NCBI RefSeq assembly: GCF_004319545.1
Contig: NZ_CP036313.1
Coordinates: 2,234,501-2,298,500 of the forward strand
DNA: 64,000 bases
Source of the DNA: Desulfobacter hydrogenophilus
GTDB taxonomy: Bacteria > Desulfobacterota > Desulfobacteria > Desulfobacterales > Desulfobacteraceae
Reading direction: 5' to 3'
Shown here: positions 53,887 to 63,112 of the stretch, piece after piece
Numbering within the stretch: position 1 is the stretch's first letter
Layout of the letters: each line of letters opens with the position of its first letter
Program-made: the position numbers and the translations under genes
Notes under the pieces: generated by a model
The model's input: only the letters and a program-made list of their open reading frames with translations
The model's database searches: none
Told to the model about the DNA's origin: nothing

Positions 53887-54798
53887 ATGACCTGTTCCCC
53901 GTTGCTGGATAATTTAAAAAAAAGATCCCTTGTCATGGAATTGACAAGGGATTTTTTCCGTTCCATGGATTTTATGGAGGTGGAAACCCCGCTTCGGTGC
54001 CCATCGATCATTCCCGAAGCCCACATCGATCCGGTGACATCCCAGGGCGCATATCTGCAAGCCTCACCGGAGCTATGTATGAAACGGCTTTTGGCCCGGG
54101 GCGCAGACAAAATTTTTCAAATCTGCAAATGCTTTCGCCAGGGAGAGCGCGGTCAGCGGCATTTGCCGGAACTGACACTGCTTGAGTGGTACGCCGTGAA
54201 TCAGACCTATGAAGACCTCATGGATCAGTGCCAGGGTCTTTTGCGCCATATTGCACAAGGCTTGGGAACACCGGAACGCCTGGTCTATCAGGGTACTTCC
54301 CTGGACCTAACAAACGCCTTTGAACGGATGACGGTTGCCGGGGCCTTTGAGCGCTTTTACGATGTCTCTTTGAACCAGGCCATTGATACCGGGCGCTTTG
54401 ATGAGATTATCAGTTTTGACATTGAACCCCATTTGGGCATATCCCGTCCCTGTTTCCTCTATGATTACCCCATATCCATGGCCAGTCTTTCTGCGATTCA
54501 TCCTGAAAAACCGGATACGGCCCAAAGATTTGAGATGTATGTTGCCGGTATTGAACTGGCCAACGGATTTACAGAACTGACCGACCATGAACTTCAGAGA
54601 ACACGGTTTAAAATGGAAAATGAGCTACGCATCCGCCACGGTAAGGCAAAACTGCCGCTGCCTGAAAAGTTTTTATCTGACCTTGCCTTGATGCCGCCCG
54701 CTGCTGGCATCGCCCTTGGCATGGACCGTCTGGTCATGCTGTTTTGCGATGCTCCGGATATTGAACAGGTTGTTGCCTTCCCGCCCGAGTTGCTTTAA
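53887..54798 (+). CDS. epmA: EF-P lysine aminoacylase (GenX/PoxA)
   Basis: A truncated class II lysyl-tRNA-synthetase-like enzyme that attaches beta-lysine to elongation factor P. Motif 2 is CFRQGERGQRHLPELTLLEWY (about residues 81-101). The C-terminal motif 3 is GIALGMDRLVMLF. There is no anticodon-binding domain, which separates it from LysS. The length of 303 aa fits. Neither epmB nor efp is in the window. The stop TAA lies inside a copy of the 3'-end repeat. Confidence 0.9.
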   Translation: MTCSPLLDNLKKRSLVMELTRDFFRSMDFMEVETPLRCPSIIPEAHIDPVTSQGAYLQASPELCMKRLLARGADKIFQICKCFRQGERGQRHLPELTLLEWYAVNQTYEDLMDQCQGLLRHIAQGLGTPERLVYQGTSLDLTNAFERMTVAGAFERFYDVSLNQAIDTGRFDEIISFDIEPHLGISRPCFLYDYPISMASLSAIHPEKPDTAQRFEMYVAGIELANGFTELTDHELQRTRFKMENELRIRHGKAKLPLPEKFLSDLALMPPAAGIALGMDRLVMLFCDAPDIEQVVAFPPELL

Positions 54799-54811
54799 TC
54801 TGCGGTCCTAA
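54794..54811. repeat. 3'-end repeat copy at the epmA stop codon
   Basis: TTTAATCTGCGGTCCTAA; its TAA at 54796-54798 is the epmA stop. The same family as at 31959, 39101, 62946 and 63092. Confidence 0.65.
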
Positions 54812-54819
54812 GGACGATA

Positions 54820-55203
54820 CTATTTTTTATACGCTGATATACGCTCAGTTTGAGAGTTGAGTGTGCTTGATTTTTTGCATGGGCAGTTTTCGCAGTTTCC
54901 GGTGCATTTATGGCAACCCTGATGAAGATTCCCGTTCCCTCTGGCGCACCCCTCAGGGGCAATCCGGTCAGCCATGGCACCGCTGAAATAAACGCATTTT
55001 CTGCATGCTTTAGGCAGATTAGAAGCCAAAATCGCTCTGCCGAAAGGATAAACTTTTGAGATGTCTTTGGTTTCCACATAAATGCTATTATTTTTATCGT
55101 AAATTTTATTTCCAAGTTCATGGATCAGGGCAAAAGCGGATGCCCCGTCAAATGTGCCTTTCATATCGATATGAAGGTCTTTATCCTGTTTATGGGTTTT
55201 CAT
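54820..55203 (-). CDS. STAS-like protein with Cys-rich tail, uncharacterised
   Basis: The first 80 residues look like a STAS fold (LHIDMKGTFDGASAFALIHEL and SIYVETKDISKVYPFGRAIL). The tail (about residues 80-127) is Cys-rich: CRKC, GCARGNGNLHQGC, CTGNCENCPC, ten cysteines able to hold zinc or Fe-S clusters. The start could be ATG 55203 or, with better AAAGGAG spacing, TTG 55221. It is followed by the convergent epmA end. I know no characterised protein with this pairing. Confidence 0.6.
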   Translation of the reverse strand: MKTHKQDKDLHIDMKGTFDGASAFALIHELGNKIYDKNNSIYVETKDISKVYPFGRAILASNLPKACRKCVYFSGAMADRIAPEGCARGNGNLHQGCHKCTGNCENCPCKKSSTLNSQTERISAYKK

Positions 55204-55892
55204 GGTGAAATTATTCTCCAATTTTTTTCTCCTTTCATTATGTTTGCAGTAAGATTTGTCTTTTCTTTGCGGAAACATAAATAACAAGCGGGGCATCCAT
55301 CGTTCGTTGAATTGATAATATTATCTTAAATATGCTTATTTGATTTAGCGGATAGTATTAGTTAGTCACGGCTAAATTTATAGGCAATTTCGTATTTTAT
55401 GTCAATCATTATTTTTTAGTTGTAACAAACTTCCTATTGTCATATAAAAAACAGATGGTATTACAAAATCGTTTCAATGACATATCTTCCGGATCATCCC
55501 ATTGCTGATGTTTCAGGGGGAAAACAAATTCGTTTTTTCCGGGGGTAGGTATTTTTTATCATAGAGGGAATCATCCTCCTCGGGTATGGATCATCATACT
55601 CCCGACAAAAAGGATGTGTCCTTAATCTCCATGGGCTTTTTGGTGTTCTTGCCTTAATCCTTGCCAAAGGATGACATCACTCAGACCCGTTTTTTGTTCC
55701 GGCGGTTAAAGTTAGAGTCTCCTAATATGACGTAACAGGAATTTTTACCCATCGGGAATCGGGAATCAATTAAATAAGAGACTAAACAAAAAGACATAAT
55801 TATTTAACATTCCCAACGTATAAAGAAGTCTCATCAGACACGGTGATTGCGTATGTATAATCATATCATGTTAGGAGCTTAGGAGACTGTTT
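55204..55892. other. 689-base intergenic region before the metallophosphoesterase
   Basis: Apart from a possible upstream TTG start of the STAS-like gene, no gene is seen. It contains a TATAAT at 55856-55861 that could be the -10 for the downstream gene, a hairpin-like CGGGTATG...CATACTCCCG near 55580-55605, and an inverted pair AGTCTCCTAA (55716-55725) and TTAGGAGACT (55879-55888). None is decisive. Confidence 0.5.
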
Positions 55893-57560
55893 ATGAAAAA
55901 GACCATGGATAGAAGACGATTCTTAAAATACAGTGGTGCAGGGCTGGTAGGTCTTGGCCTGTCCACTCTGAATATGCCCTTTTTTCGTCTGGGTAAAGCC
56001 TCTGCGGCCATTTCCGGAGATGCCTGGTGTTTTGGCGTCATGTCCGACACCCAGTGGAAAAGCGATGCTGAAGCGTCCGGAGGAGAAAATACCTGCGCCA
56101 CCGGCATAATTGATGCCCTGAATCAGCAGTTCATTGAGCATAACTGTAAGTTTGTCATTCAGGTCGGGGATTTGGTGGACAAGGATAGTTATGATTATTC
56201 CGAGGATGGCTCACACAATCTGGTAACCCGTGCGGCACACTGCGAAGTCCTTTATAACGAGGGTATTGGATTTTTCCCGCTGCGCGGCAACCATGAACCC
56301 AGCCAGGCCGCCGCCGAAGAGTTTGTGGCGCTTTGGCCCCAGACCCAGAACAGCGGAGATAATGTGAACGGGGCCACCAATTTTGTTCAGTCCGACATTG
56401 AGGGGCTTAAAGGCCTGAGCTATTCTTTTGACTATGAGAATGTCCGTTGCGTTATGATTGATCAGTTTACCCGTTTGAACGGGACCGGTACAAGTCTCTC
56501 CGACAATGTGGTGGACCAGGTGGCGTGGGTGGATGAAATGGTCAGTTCAAGACCTGATGACTATCACGCATTTGTGCTGGCGCACAAAAATCTTATTGGC
56601 GGCAACCATAAAGACAATTTGTTTGGTAACGACTTGACCGCCAATGCCAACTCAAGGGACGAATTTATTGAAAGCCTGGATACCAACAATGTGGCCTGCT
56701 GCATCGGCGGCCATGATCACATGCACCATAGATCCCTGGTATCAGACGATAGCGGAGACTACAAGGTGCAGCAACTCATCACTTCCTCTAATTCCTACAA
56801 GTTTTACACGCCGCGATCCGGGGACGATGGCCGGGAAACCATGCTCCAGGAGGAATTGTACACCATCGGGTATTATATTTTTACTGTGGACGGTCCCCGG
56901 GTGACCGTTGATTTTTATGCTTCAAGTACGGGTGAGGATTATGCATCAGTTAGCCTGCGTAGTTACACCCAACAAACATTTTACCTTAGGGAGCGTTTCG
57001 GCTACAGCCTGAACGGATTGAGATTTGAAATTGCCCAGGGTCAAAGCTATACTGGCATCGTTGACAGGTATAACGATACCACGGCAAAAATTCTTAGCGG
57101 AACCAACAGCAACGATGAAACAGACCTTGTGGGTCGCGCCTTGACCAAGACAGTGAACACGGGGTGGGTAGACGGCGGCCTGGTGGACGATGCCGCCTCC
57201 GATCTTTTTACCCTGTGGGGACTTGTTGACAACCTGAGTCTATATGATGAAGAACTGACCGGAAATCTGCCCAACGGGGATGAAAGCCAGGTCACCGACA
57301 CCTACACCCTTTCCATTTCCTATAATCCCAGAAAAATTCGTGGGTCCAAACTTATGAGGGGGGGCTTCTGCATTGCCGCCAGAGATGAAAATGATGCCTG
57401 GGTTAATGCCGTGGAACTTAATGAAGGCGGCACCAAAATCTTTAAAAGAGGTCCATGGAAATCCGGTTATGAACTGGGGACCTATGGGGTAGACCCTAGT
57501 TCAAAAACTGTCTGGGCTGTGCTGAATCATGAAAGTGATTTTGTAGCTAAACTTGTTTAA
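55893..57560 (+). CDS. Tat-exported metallophosphoesterase
   Basis: The twin-arginine signal is MDRRRFLKYSGAG (residues 6-18) with a hydrophobic core and AxA-type site near 38. The calcineurin-like phosphoesterase domain (about 45-340) has metal motifs GVMSDTQW, QVGDLVDKD, LRGNHEP and CIGGHDHMHH. The C-terminal 200 residues form an uncharacterised beta-rich domain. It should act in the periplasm or on the surface. The start may be 55893 or ATG 55908. A PEP-CTERM gene follows, and tatA is two genes on. Confidence 0.85.
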   Translation: MKKTMDRRRFLKYSGAGLVGLGLSTLNMPFFRLGKASAAISGDAWCFGVMSDTQWKSDAEASGGENTCATGIIDALNQQFIEHNCKFVIQVGDLVDKDSYDYSEDGSHNLVTRAAHCEVLYNEGIGFFPLRGNHEPSQAAAEEFVALWPQTQNSGDNVNGATNFVQSDIEGLKGLSYSFDYENVRCVMIDQFTRLNGTGTSLSDNVVDQVAWVDEMVSSRPDDYHAFVLAHKNLIGGNHKDNLFGNDLTANANSRDEFIESLDTNNVACCIGGHDHMHHRSLVSDDSGDYKVQQLITSSNSYKFYTPRSGDDGRETMLQEELYTIGYYIFTVDGPRVTVDFYASSTGEDYASVSLRSYTQQTFYLRERFGYSLNGLRFEIAQGQSYTGIVDRYNDTTAKILSGTNSNDETDLVGRALTKTVNTGWVDGGLVDDAASDLFTLWGLVDNLSLYDEELTGNLPNGDESQVTDTYTLSISYNPRKIRGSKLMRGGFCIAARDENDAWVNAVELNEGGTKIFKRGPWKSGYELGTYGVDPSSKTVWAVLNHESDFVAKLV

Positions 57561-57597
57561 TTTTATGGGTTTGTTTTTTATTTCAGGAGATAAAAAA

Positions 57598-58197
57598 ATG
57601 AAGAATATTATGATGATGATCAGTATGCTGATGTGTATGTTCATACTTTCCCCCCTTGCAAATGCTACTGTAATTGACTTTACTGGATTGGAAGGCGAGG
57701 TCTCAAGCCCCTATACCGAAAATGGGTTCACTCTGACTGCTGAGCTTGGTGATGACGGGACAGCCTATTTTTATGCTATAGCTTCTGCTGATGAAAGTTA
57801 TTATTACTATTCCGGTTCCGAAACTTTGATGAATGACAGTTACACCACTACTATCCTGACGGCGACGGATGGTTCCATGTTTGACCTAACTTCCATTGAT
57901 TTGGCTAAAATCTATTCCAACGATGATGGCTCCTATTCAGCTATGACCATAACCTTTGAAGCTTTCTATGCCGACAACACAATATATACCTATGACGTGA
58001 CGACTGACGGGCTCGAAGGGCTTCAAACGATTACTTTGGGAGAGGCTTTTTCAAATCTTGTTTCCGTTTCTTTTGGAGCGGAATACTATCAGTTTGACAA
58101 TATAACTGCCAGTGCAGTACCTGAGCCTTCTTCGATTTTGCTGCTGTTTGTCGGTATGGGTGCTTGGGCCGCCGGTGCCAGAAAAAAACTTGCATAA
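57598..58197 (+). CDS. PEP-CTERM sorting-signal exported protein
   Basis: The signal peptide (about residues 1-23, cut after ANA) and beta-rich Thr/Tyr/Asp-rich mature part are followed by a C-terminal PEP-CTERM signal: VPEPSS, a hydrophobic stretch and a basic end RKK. Such proteins are anchored and processed by exosortase, and extracellular polysaccharide genes often lie nearby. No exosortase is in the window. The start ATG 57598 follows AGGAG; a GTG-like upstream frame is rejected. Confidence 0.85.
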   Translation: MKNIMMMISMLMCMFILSPLANATVIDFTGLEGEVSSPYTENGFTLTAELGDDGTAYFYAIASADESYYYYSGSETLMNDSYTTTILTATDGSMFDLTSIDLAKIYSNDDGSYSAMTITFEAFYADNTIYTYDVTTDGLEGLQTITLGEAFSNLVSVSFGAEYYQFDNITASAVPEPSSILLLFVGMGAWAAGARKKLA

Positions 58198-58232
58198 GTT
58201 TAATTAACAGCATGTAGCTTTTATATGGGTTT

Positions 58233-58268
58233 GCAGGCAGAGCTATCAGTATCAAGGGCTCTGCCTGT
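58233..58268 (+). terminator. Hairpin terminator-like structure after the PEP-CTERM gene
   Basis: GCAGGCAGAGC (58233-58243) pairs with GCTCTGCCTG (58258-58267) around a 14-base loop; AT-rich sequence follows. Such GC-rich hairpins after PEP-CTERM genes are common. Confidence 0.65.
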
Positions 58269-58327
58269 GCTTATTAAATATAATACGGATGCGGTTTGAC
58301 CCCCCCTATGAAAAAGGATTGAATAAT

Positions 58328-58498
58328 ATGTTAGGTGGAATTGGTATCCCGGAGCTGGCGATTGTTCTGGTCATTATCCTGGTTATTTTCGGTGCGGGAA
58401 AGTTACCCGAAATCGGCGGCGGCATGGGTAAAGCCATCCGCGGCTTTAAAAAATCCGTCCATGAAGAGGAAGAGCCTTGGAAAGTTGACCAAAATTAA
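58328..58498 (+). CDS. tatA: Twin-arginine translocase subunit TatA/E
   Basis: About 56 residues: a short membrane helix (about 5-20, [20 protein letters not shown], with the FGxxKLPE hinge) and an amphipathic helix [14 protein letters not shown], then an acidic tail. This is the minimal TatA/E protein that forms the export pore. It lies two genes after a Tat substrate, so local supply is suggested. The start is ATG 58328, as the in-frame ATG at 58289 would add an unrelated N-terminus. Confidence 0.9.
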   Translation: MLGGIGIPELAIVLVIILVIFGAGKLPEIGGGMGKAIRGFKKSVHEEEEPWKVDQN

Positions 58499-58620
58499 TC
58501 CAAATATTGAAGTTAATCCTTTGGTTTGCCCAAAATGTTAACGTCAACCATAGTCTCCAGTTACTATTTTGTTTATAAGAATGTCTCAATAGGTTGTTGA
58601 ATTACTTCCTTGTTTCGTTG

Positions 58621-58658
58621 TGGGCTGAGCCTGGGTGCTGATAGACCAGCTCAGCCCA
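58621..58658. terminator. GC-rich hairpin between tatA and the HD protein
   Basis: TGGGCTGAGC (58621-58630) pairs with GCTCAGCCCA (58649-58658), a ten-pair stem with an 18-base loop. It is located just past the stop of the minus-strand gene. No clear T-run, so it may serve as a stabiliser or bidirectional stop. Confidence 0.55.
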
Positions 58659-58664
58659 TGCCCG

Positions 58665-59804
58665 TTATTCCGAATGAAATTCTTTAAGATATTTGGGAAG
58701 CCGGTCAAACATTTCTATTGGCGTCTTGGGACGATGCTGACCGTCAATAAATAGATTTTGATTTTTGCTGTCAGGGCTGGACAGATTAATGATTTTATCC
58801 GCTGTTTCAATCGTGTTGCCGTCCTGATCGGTAAATATGATAACCTCAGGCCCCTCGCTGTTTATCACGTAGACTGACTGGCCGTTTTTCAAAGTTAGAA
58901 TGCTTCCCTCGGGACAGGTACCGATTTCTTTGACAAATGAATAGAGGATAAGCTGTAAAATGGGATCACGTCCTGAATAGTCCTGAAAAATAGTATTGAC
59001 CACTTTGGTTGGATTCACCGCTTCGCCGTAACTTCGTTTTAGGGTCATGGCACTGTATATATCCGCCAGTTTGCAGATTTTAACATAGGGCGGCAAGTCT
59101 GAAGGGGATTGATAAACAGGGTAAGCTTTTTTTTCGTTAGGATATATTGCTGCGTGGTGGTATTTAATAATATTTTCCACATAGACGTCGTAAATGCCGT
59201 TCATTTTCAAAAAAAGCGTTCCGTACCCCCCGGCATGTTTTTGTATTTGTCTAAGTTCCATCCGGTTCAAGCCGCTTTTTTTGTTCAACAGGGAGTCAGG
59301 GACCATTATTTTGCCCATATCGTGGATGAGATAACCCATGGAGATGGTGCGTACGGCTTCAGGCGGGTAGTAAAAAAACGGCGCCATATCTTCTTGTTGA
59401 CAGTGTTTCAGATTTTCTTTAAATTTAGCCGTGAGCATCTTTTTGATGTAGCGGGAAAAAATTTCGTTGAAACGCTTCAATACAATGGTTCCGATATAGC
59501 AGACACCAAAAGAGTGTTGAAAAAGATAGTCATCGGTGGAAAAATAGTCTTTTGTACTGTTCAGAATCAACCGATCTGTCTCAACGAGCATCTCCATGAT
59601 TTCGTCTATGGCATGGACGCTTTCTTTAATATTAATTTTGTCCGACACCTCGCCATTTTTTTTTTCCTGGGAGTCTATATTAAATAGCCGCTTTTGACTT
59701 TTAACCAGGTCACTGAATAGTTGTTGGGCCCGTTTGTATTTTTTCAGAAAAACTTTTTTCGCCTGCATCATTTCAAGCATCTTCTGGTCAACGTCAACGG
59801 ACAT
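58665..59804 (-). CDS. Degenerate HD-GYP-type phosphohydrolase
   Basis: An HD hydrolase core (about residues 155-300) with YLIHDMGKIMVPD (HD pair) and KHAGGYGTLFLK. The later YHHAAIYPNEKK keeps HH but lacks the GYP triad, so c-di-GMP cleavage is doubtful. DIYSAMTLKRSYGEA also matches the HD-GYP layout. The C-terminal region (about 310-379) is a beta domain (VYVINSEGPEVIIFTDQDG). The N-terminal helices are unknown. It may act as a c-di-GMP sensor or an altered hydrolase. Confidence 0.75.
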   Translation of the reverse strand: MSVDVDQKMLEMMQAKKVFLKKYKRAQQLFSDLVKSQKRLFNIDSQEKKNGEVSDKINIKESVHAIDEIMEMLVETDRLILNSTKDYFSTDDYLFQHSFGVCYIGTIVLKRFNEIFSRYIKKMLTAKFKENLKHCQQEDMAPFFYYPPEAVRTISMGYLIHDMGKIMVPDSLLNKKSGLNRMELRQIQKHAGGYGTLFLKMNGIYDVYVENIIKYHHAAIYPNEKKAYPVYQSPSDLPPYVKICKLADIYSAMTLKRSYGEAVNPTKVVNTIFQDYSGRDPILQLILYSFVKEIGTCPEGSILTLKNGQSVYVINSEGPEVIIFTDQDGNTIETADKIINLSSPDSKNQNLFIDGQHRPKTPIEMFDRLPKYLKEFHSE

Positions 59805-60355
59805 TATTCAAGCTCCCTATCTTTGAATTGGAAAAAATACGATGAATGATTAATTTAGTTTATATCCGTTTTTAGTTAGTTAGGGCAAGCTTTGAATCTA
59901 AATATTCCGCGCTGCGTATCTAAAAAGTGGTTGGCAGACAGATTTACTACCCAGAAGATTGTAACGTTCCGGCCAGACTCCGGAAAAAGATAAAAGAAAA
60001 AATGAGCAATGTTTGCGTATCACTGCTCATCGGTATAACAGTCATGGGTTGACCTGGTATATCGCATCCAGGCTAAGTCCACAACGAATGTTGAAAGATC
60101 GGTGTAGGTTACAAATACTTTCATATAAATCACGGTAAAAGTCAGATATGCCCATCCTTCGTTGCATCAAAGGCAGATACAAATCATCCCGAAAATAATT
60201 TACTCAGGGTCAATACCGCACTTAGAAAATTAACTTTTCAGGATAGGGCATTATCTAAAAAAATATTAATAATAATGATTAAAAGAATTGTTATATGCAT
60301 CAGTGGCAAATTATAGAAGACACCACCGGGATCATTTTAAAAAGAGGCTGTCTTT
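59805..60355. other. 551-base intergenic region without a convincing gene
   Basis: It holds a small hairpin TTCCGG...CCGGAA near 59968-59987 and a partial repeat CTTCGTTGCATCAAAGGC (60157-60174), which is like 63002-63019. A short plus-strand frame (60295 on) crosses the radical SAM gene and is rejected. Confidence 0.5.
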
Positions 60356-61306
60356 TCATAGGGGCTCTTTTATGGTCTGGTAAAACAATCCTCTTTCTTG
60401 CTGGACAGATTCAACTTTATCCTCCAGGATTAACCGTTTCATCAAAATTTCAAGGTTTCCCTTTTCAAGGTTCAATGCCGCAGTCAGGTCATCCACGGTG
60501 CAGGGGCGGCGGTGAATGGTCTCCATAACCATGGCTTCCATTTTCTCGTCACTGATATGATCCCCTGATGATAGGTTCTTTACACGGGCAATGATCTCCA
60601 CATTGGCCGCATGAATAATTTCGGCCACCCGGTCAAGGTCCTGTTTTGAAGCGGGCTTAAGCCCTGCGACGGCCCCGGGACGGTCCAGGGTGTTGAGCTG
60701 AACCCGGGCAGGGTTAATATCCCGGATGATTGCCCCTAACGTTTCAAGTTCCTCTTTTGCATCATTGATTCCGGGCAGGATAAATACCTCCAGCCAGAGT
60801 TCCCCCTGGAAAGACCCGGCAAAGGTTTTGAGACCGTCGATAACCTTATGGATATCAATTTGTTCAGCAGGCCGGTTGATTTTTTTAAACGTTTCGGGGA
60901 TCACAGCATCCAGGGAGGGCATGACGAGATCGGCCCTGTTTAGATCCTTTCTGACGACGGGGTCGGACAGCAAGGTGGCATTGGTCAGTACGGCCACCCG
61001 GATTTTTGGTTTTTTTTCTTTGATAAAATCAATGATCCTGCCGATGTCCGGACTTAAGGTGGGCTCTCCAGACCCTGAAAAGGTAACATAGTCCGGGTCA
61101 GGATGGTTTTCAAAATAATGGGTTAATTCTGCTTTGACCTCGTCAAAAGGAACATATTCCTTTCGCTTAAGGGTCAGGTTGGTGGTTGGGCCGCACTCGC
61201 AGTAAATACAATCCAGGGTACAGGTTTTGTGACAGACAAGATCCACACCCAGGGAAAGCCCGAGGCGCCTTGAAGGGACCGGGCCGAATATATGATTATA
61301 TCTCAT
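60356..61306 (-). CDS. Radical SAM protein (COG0731-like)
   Basis: The N-terminal iron-sulfur site is CHKTCTLDCIYCECG (about residues 25-39), and the motifs VTFSGSGEPTLSPDIG (about 74-89) and LPGIND follow for SAM binding and strand order. The remainder is a TIM-barrel and a C-terminal winged-helix-like piece (about 245-316, HRRPCTVDDLTAALN), which suggests a regulatory or substrate-docking unit. The true substrate is unknown. Length 316 aa. Confidence 0.82.
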   Translation of the reverse strand: MRYNHIFGPVPSRRLGLSLGVDLVCHKTCTLDCIYCECGPTTNLTLKRKEYVPFDEVKAELTHYFENHPDPDYVTFSGSGEPTLSPDIGRIIDFIKEKKPKIRVAVLTNATLLSDPVVRKDLNRADLVMPSLDAVIPETFKKINRPAEQIDIHKVIDGLKTFAGSFQGELWLEVFILPGINDAKEELETLGAIIRDINPARVQLNTLDRPGAVAGLKPASKQDLDRVAEIIHAANVEIIARVKNLSSGDHISDEKMEAMVMETIHRRPCTVDDLTAALNLEKGNLEILMKRLILEDKVESVQQERGLFYQTIKEPL

Positions 61307-61465
61307 GAGACTCCTTGAATCTTTTTATCAAGAACAGGCACTTGATATTGGAATAGTGATTATAAATGTTTTCGGGTAGGTCATGGCCGTTCATTACGGG
61401 TATGACCACGCCGTGCGTTCGTATGGGCAAGTCCAATGACCTCGCCGTTGAGCTGCTCCAGGATA

Positions 61466-61512
61466 AAGAAAAAAACAAAAACTTTGGCACGGCAAGACGC
61501 CATGCCAAAGTT
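61466..61512 (-). terminator. Rho-independent terminator for argG
   Basis: On the minus strand AACTTTGGCA (61512-61503) pairs with TGCCAAAGTT (61489-61480) around a 13-base loop and is followed by a T-rich stretch (61479-61466). Confidence 0.85.
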
Positions 61513-61523
61513 TAAAATATTTT

Positions 61524-62750
61524 TTAGTTTCTACGGGTGATGTCCCTGTGGGCCATCAGGCGGATTGCGTTGACACGGATGAAGCCTTCGGCATCTTCCT
61601 GGTTGTAGCCACCGGTGATGTCCATGGAGGACAGGTCCTGGTTGTACAGAGACGATGGTGAGGTTCTGGAGATCGGGTAGGCCACCCCTTTAAATAGTTT
61701 CAAGGTTACTTCGCCGTCAATGAGTTCCTGGCTTTTGTCAATTGCTGCCATGAGAAATTCCATTTCAGGACTGAACCAGAAGCCGTTGTAAACCAATTCA
61801 CCGAGTTTGGCTGCCAGCATATCCCGAAGACGCATGACTTCACGGTCCATGGCAATACCTTCAATGTCCTTGTGTGCCTCGTGCAGAATGGCACCGCCCG
61901 GTGTCTCATAAACACCCCTGGATTTGATACCTACAAACCGGTTTTCCACCATGTCAAGACGGCCTATACCATTTTCGGCACCCAACTGGTTCAGATACAA
62001 AAATAAATCCAGGGCATCTGTTTTTTCGGTGCCGTCTTCCAGATTTTTTACTTTGACCGGAATGCCGTCTTTGAATTCAATGGTGATGCGTGTGGGGGTA
62101 TCCGGGGCCTTTTCAGGAGATACGGTGCGGGAATAGATGCTTTCATCGCATACTGCGCCGGGATCTTCAAGAATCCCTGCTTCATGGGAAATGTGCAGCA
62201 GGTTATCATCTTCGCTATAAGGCTTGGCTGCGGTCTGCTTGGTTTGAATCCCGTGCTTTTCCGCATAGGCAAGAAGGTCGGAACGGCCCTGGAAGGCATT
62301 GAGAAAGTCCGGATTTTTCCACGGTGCAATGACTTTTATGGCCGGATTCAGGGCATAGTAAGAGAGCTCAAACCGCACCTGGTCGTTTCCTTTACCCGTG
62401 GCGCCGTGGGACACATATTGGGCACCTACTTCCTTTGCGATTTCAATCTGCTTTTTGGCAATGATGGGACGGGCAATGGCTGTACCTAAAAGATAGCGGC
62501 CTTCGTAAACCGTATTGGACTTGAAAACGGGGAATATATAATCGGTGACAAATTCCTTTTTCATATCTTCGATAAACACTTTTGACGCACCGATTTTAAG
62601 GGCTTTTTGTTCTGCTGCCTGAAAATCTTCATCCTGGCCAATGTCAGCCATGTATGCAAATACTTCATAGCCCTGTTCCAGCAGCCATTTGAGGATAACC
62701 GACGTATCCAGTCCGCCCGAATACGCCAGAACCACTTTTTCCTTTGCCAT
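61524..62750 (-). CDS. argG: Argininosuccinate synthase
   Basis: ATP-dependent ligation of citrulline and aspartate in arginine synthesis. The PP-loop is [16 protein letters not shown] (residues 8-23); [13 protein letters not shown] and the SPDLL-like segment later complete the active site. The length of about 408 aa is usual. The start is ATG 62750, with AAGGAG six bases before; an in-frame TTG at 62765 is not needed. A terminator lies just downstream. Confidence 0.95.
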   Translation of the reverse strand: MAKEKVVLAYSGGLDTSVILKWLLEQGYEVFAYMADIGQDEDFQAAEQKALKIGASKVFIEDMKKEFVTDYIFPVFKSNTVYEGRYLLGTAIARPIIAKKQIEIAKEVGAQYVSHGATGKGNDQVRFELSYYALNPAIKVIAPWKNPDFLNAFQGRSDLLAYAEKHGIQTKQTAAKPYSEDDNLLHISHEAGILEDPGAVCDESIYSRTVSPEKAPDTPTRITIEFKDGIPVKVKNLEDGTEKTDALDLFLYLNQLGAENGIGRLDMVENRFVGIKSRGVYETPGGAILHEAHKDIEGIAMDREVMRLRDMLAAKLGELVYNGFWFSPEMEFLMAAIDKSQELIDGEVTLKLFKGVAYPISRTSPSSLYNQDLSSMDITGGYNQEDAEGFIRVNAIRLMAHRDITRRN

Positions 62751-62827
62751 TAAAAACTCCTTCAATTCATTTGGTATTTGGCCGCAAATTTTATTTTACG
62801 GTCCTTGTGTTACTTCAAACACGAGTT

Positions 62828-62856
62828 ATTAACGCAAAAAAATAGATAACAGTCAA
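62828..62856 (-). promoter_or_regulatory. Candidate promoter for argG
   Basis: On the minus strand TTGACT (62856-62851), a 17-base spacer and GTTAAT (62833-62828), about 80 bases before the start codon. No ARG box could be seen. Confidence 0.4.
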
Positions 62857-62945
62857 GCACATAGGGCAATCGCATGTAATTTCTCGTCCGTCGTCTGATG
62901 TTAAATTTCAAATAGCTCATACGGATTATAAAGTATAGCCCTCCC

Positions 62946-63112
62946 TTAAGGACCGCAGATTAAATAACTTGAACGAAATAGCTTGCCTTTTGGCCCAGCT
63001 ACTTCGCTGCATCAAAGGCCAAATAGGCCTGCTATTCAACCTTTGATGCGCCTTGTAGATGAACCAAAATTCGACGTTATTTCTGCCCAACTTATTTTAT
63101 CTGCGGTCCTTA
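62946..63112. repeat. 167-bp element bounded by inverted copies of the 3'-end repeat
   Basis: The left end (62946-62967) has the core GGACCGCAGATTAAAT; the right end (63092-63113) is its near-exact reverse complement (20 of 22). The inside is non-coding and holds CTTCGCTGCATCAAAGGC (63002-63019), partly repeated at 60157. It lies 12 bases from the end of the glycogen phosphorylase gene. It looks like the complete form of a dispersed small element of which other copies keep only one end. Confidence 0.7.

Noticed and set aside
55716..55888. Inverted pair AGTCTCCTAA/TTAGGAGACT that could hide the Shine-Dalgarno of the phosphoesterase gene
   Set aside because: The likely -10 at 55856-55861 puts the transcript start after the left arm, so the two arms would not be on the same RNA.
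59109..59687. 192-codon plus-strand frame opposite the HD protein
   Set aside because: Phe, Val and His-rich antisense translation without motifs.
60295..60528. 77-codon plus-strand frame
   Set aside because: Mostly antisense to the radical SAM gene end and with no motif.
61296..61508. 70-codon minus-strand frame upstream of the radical SAM gene
   Set aside because: It begins inside the argG terminator and has no Shine-Dalgarno or homology; unlikely to be real.
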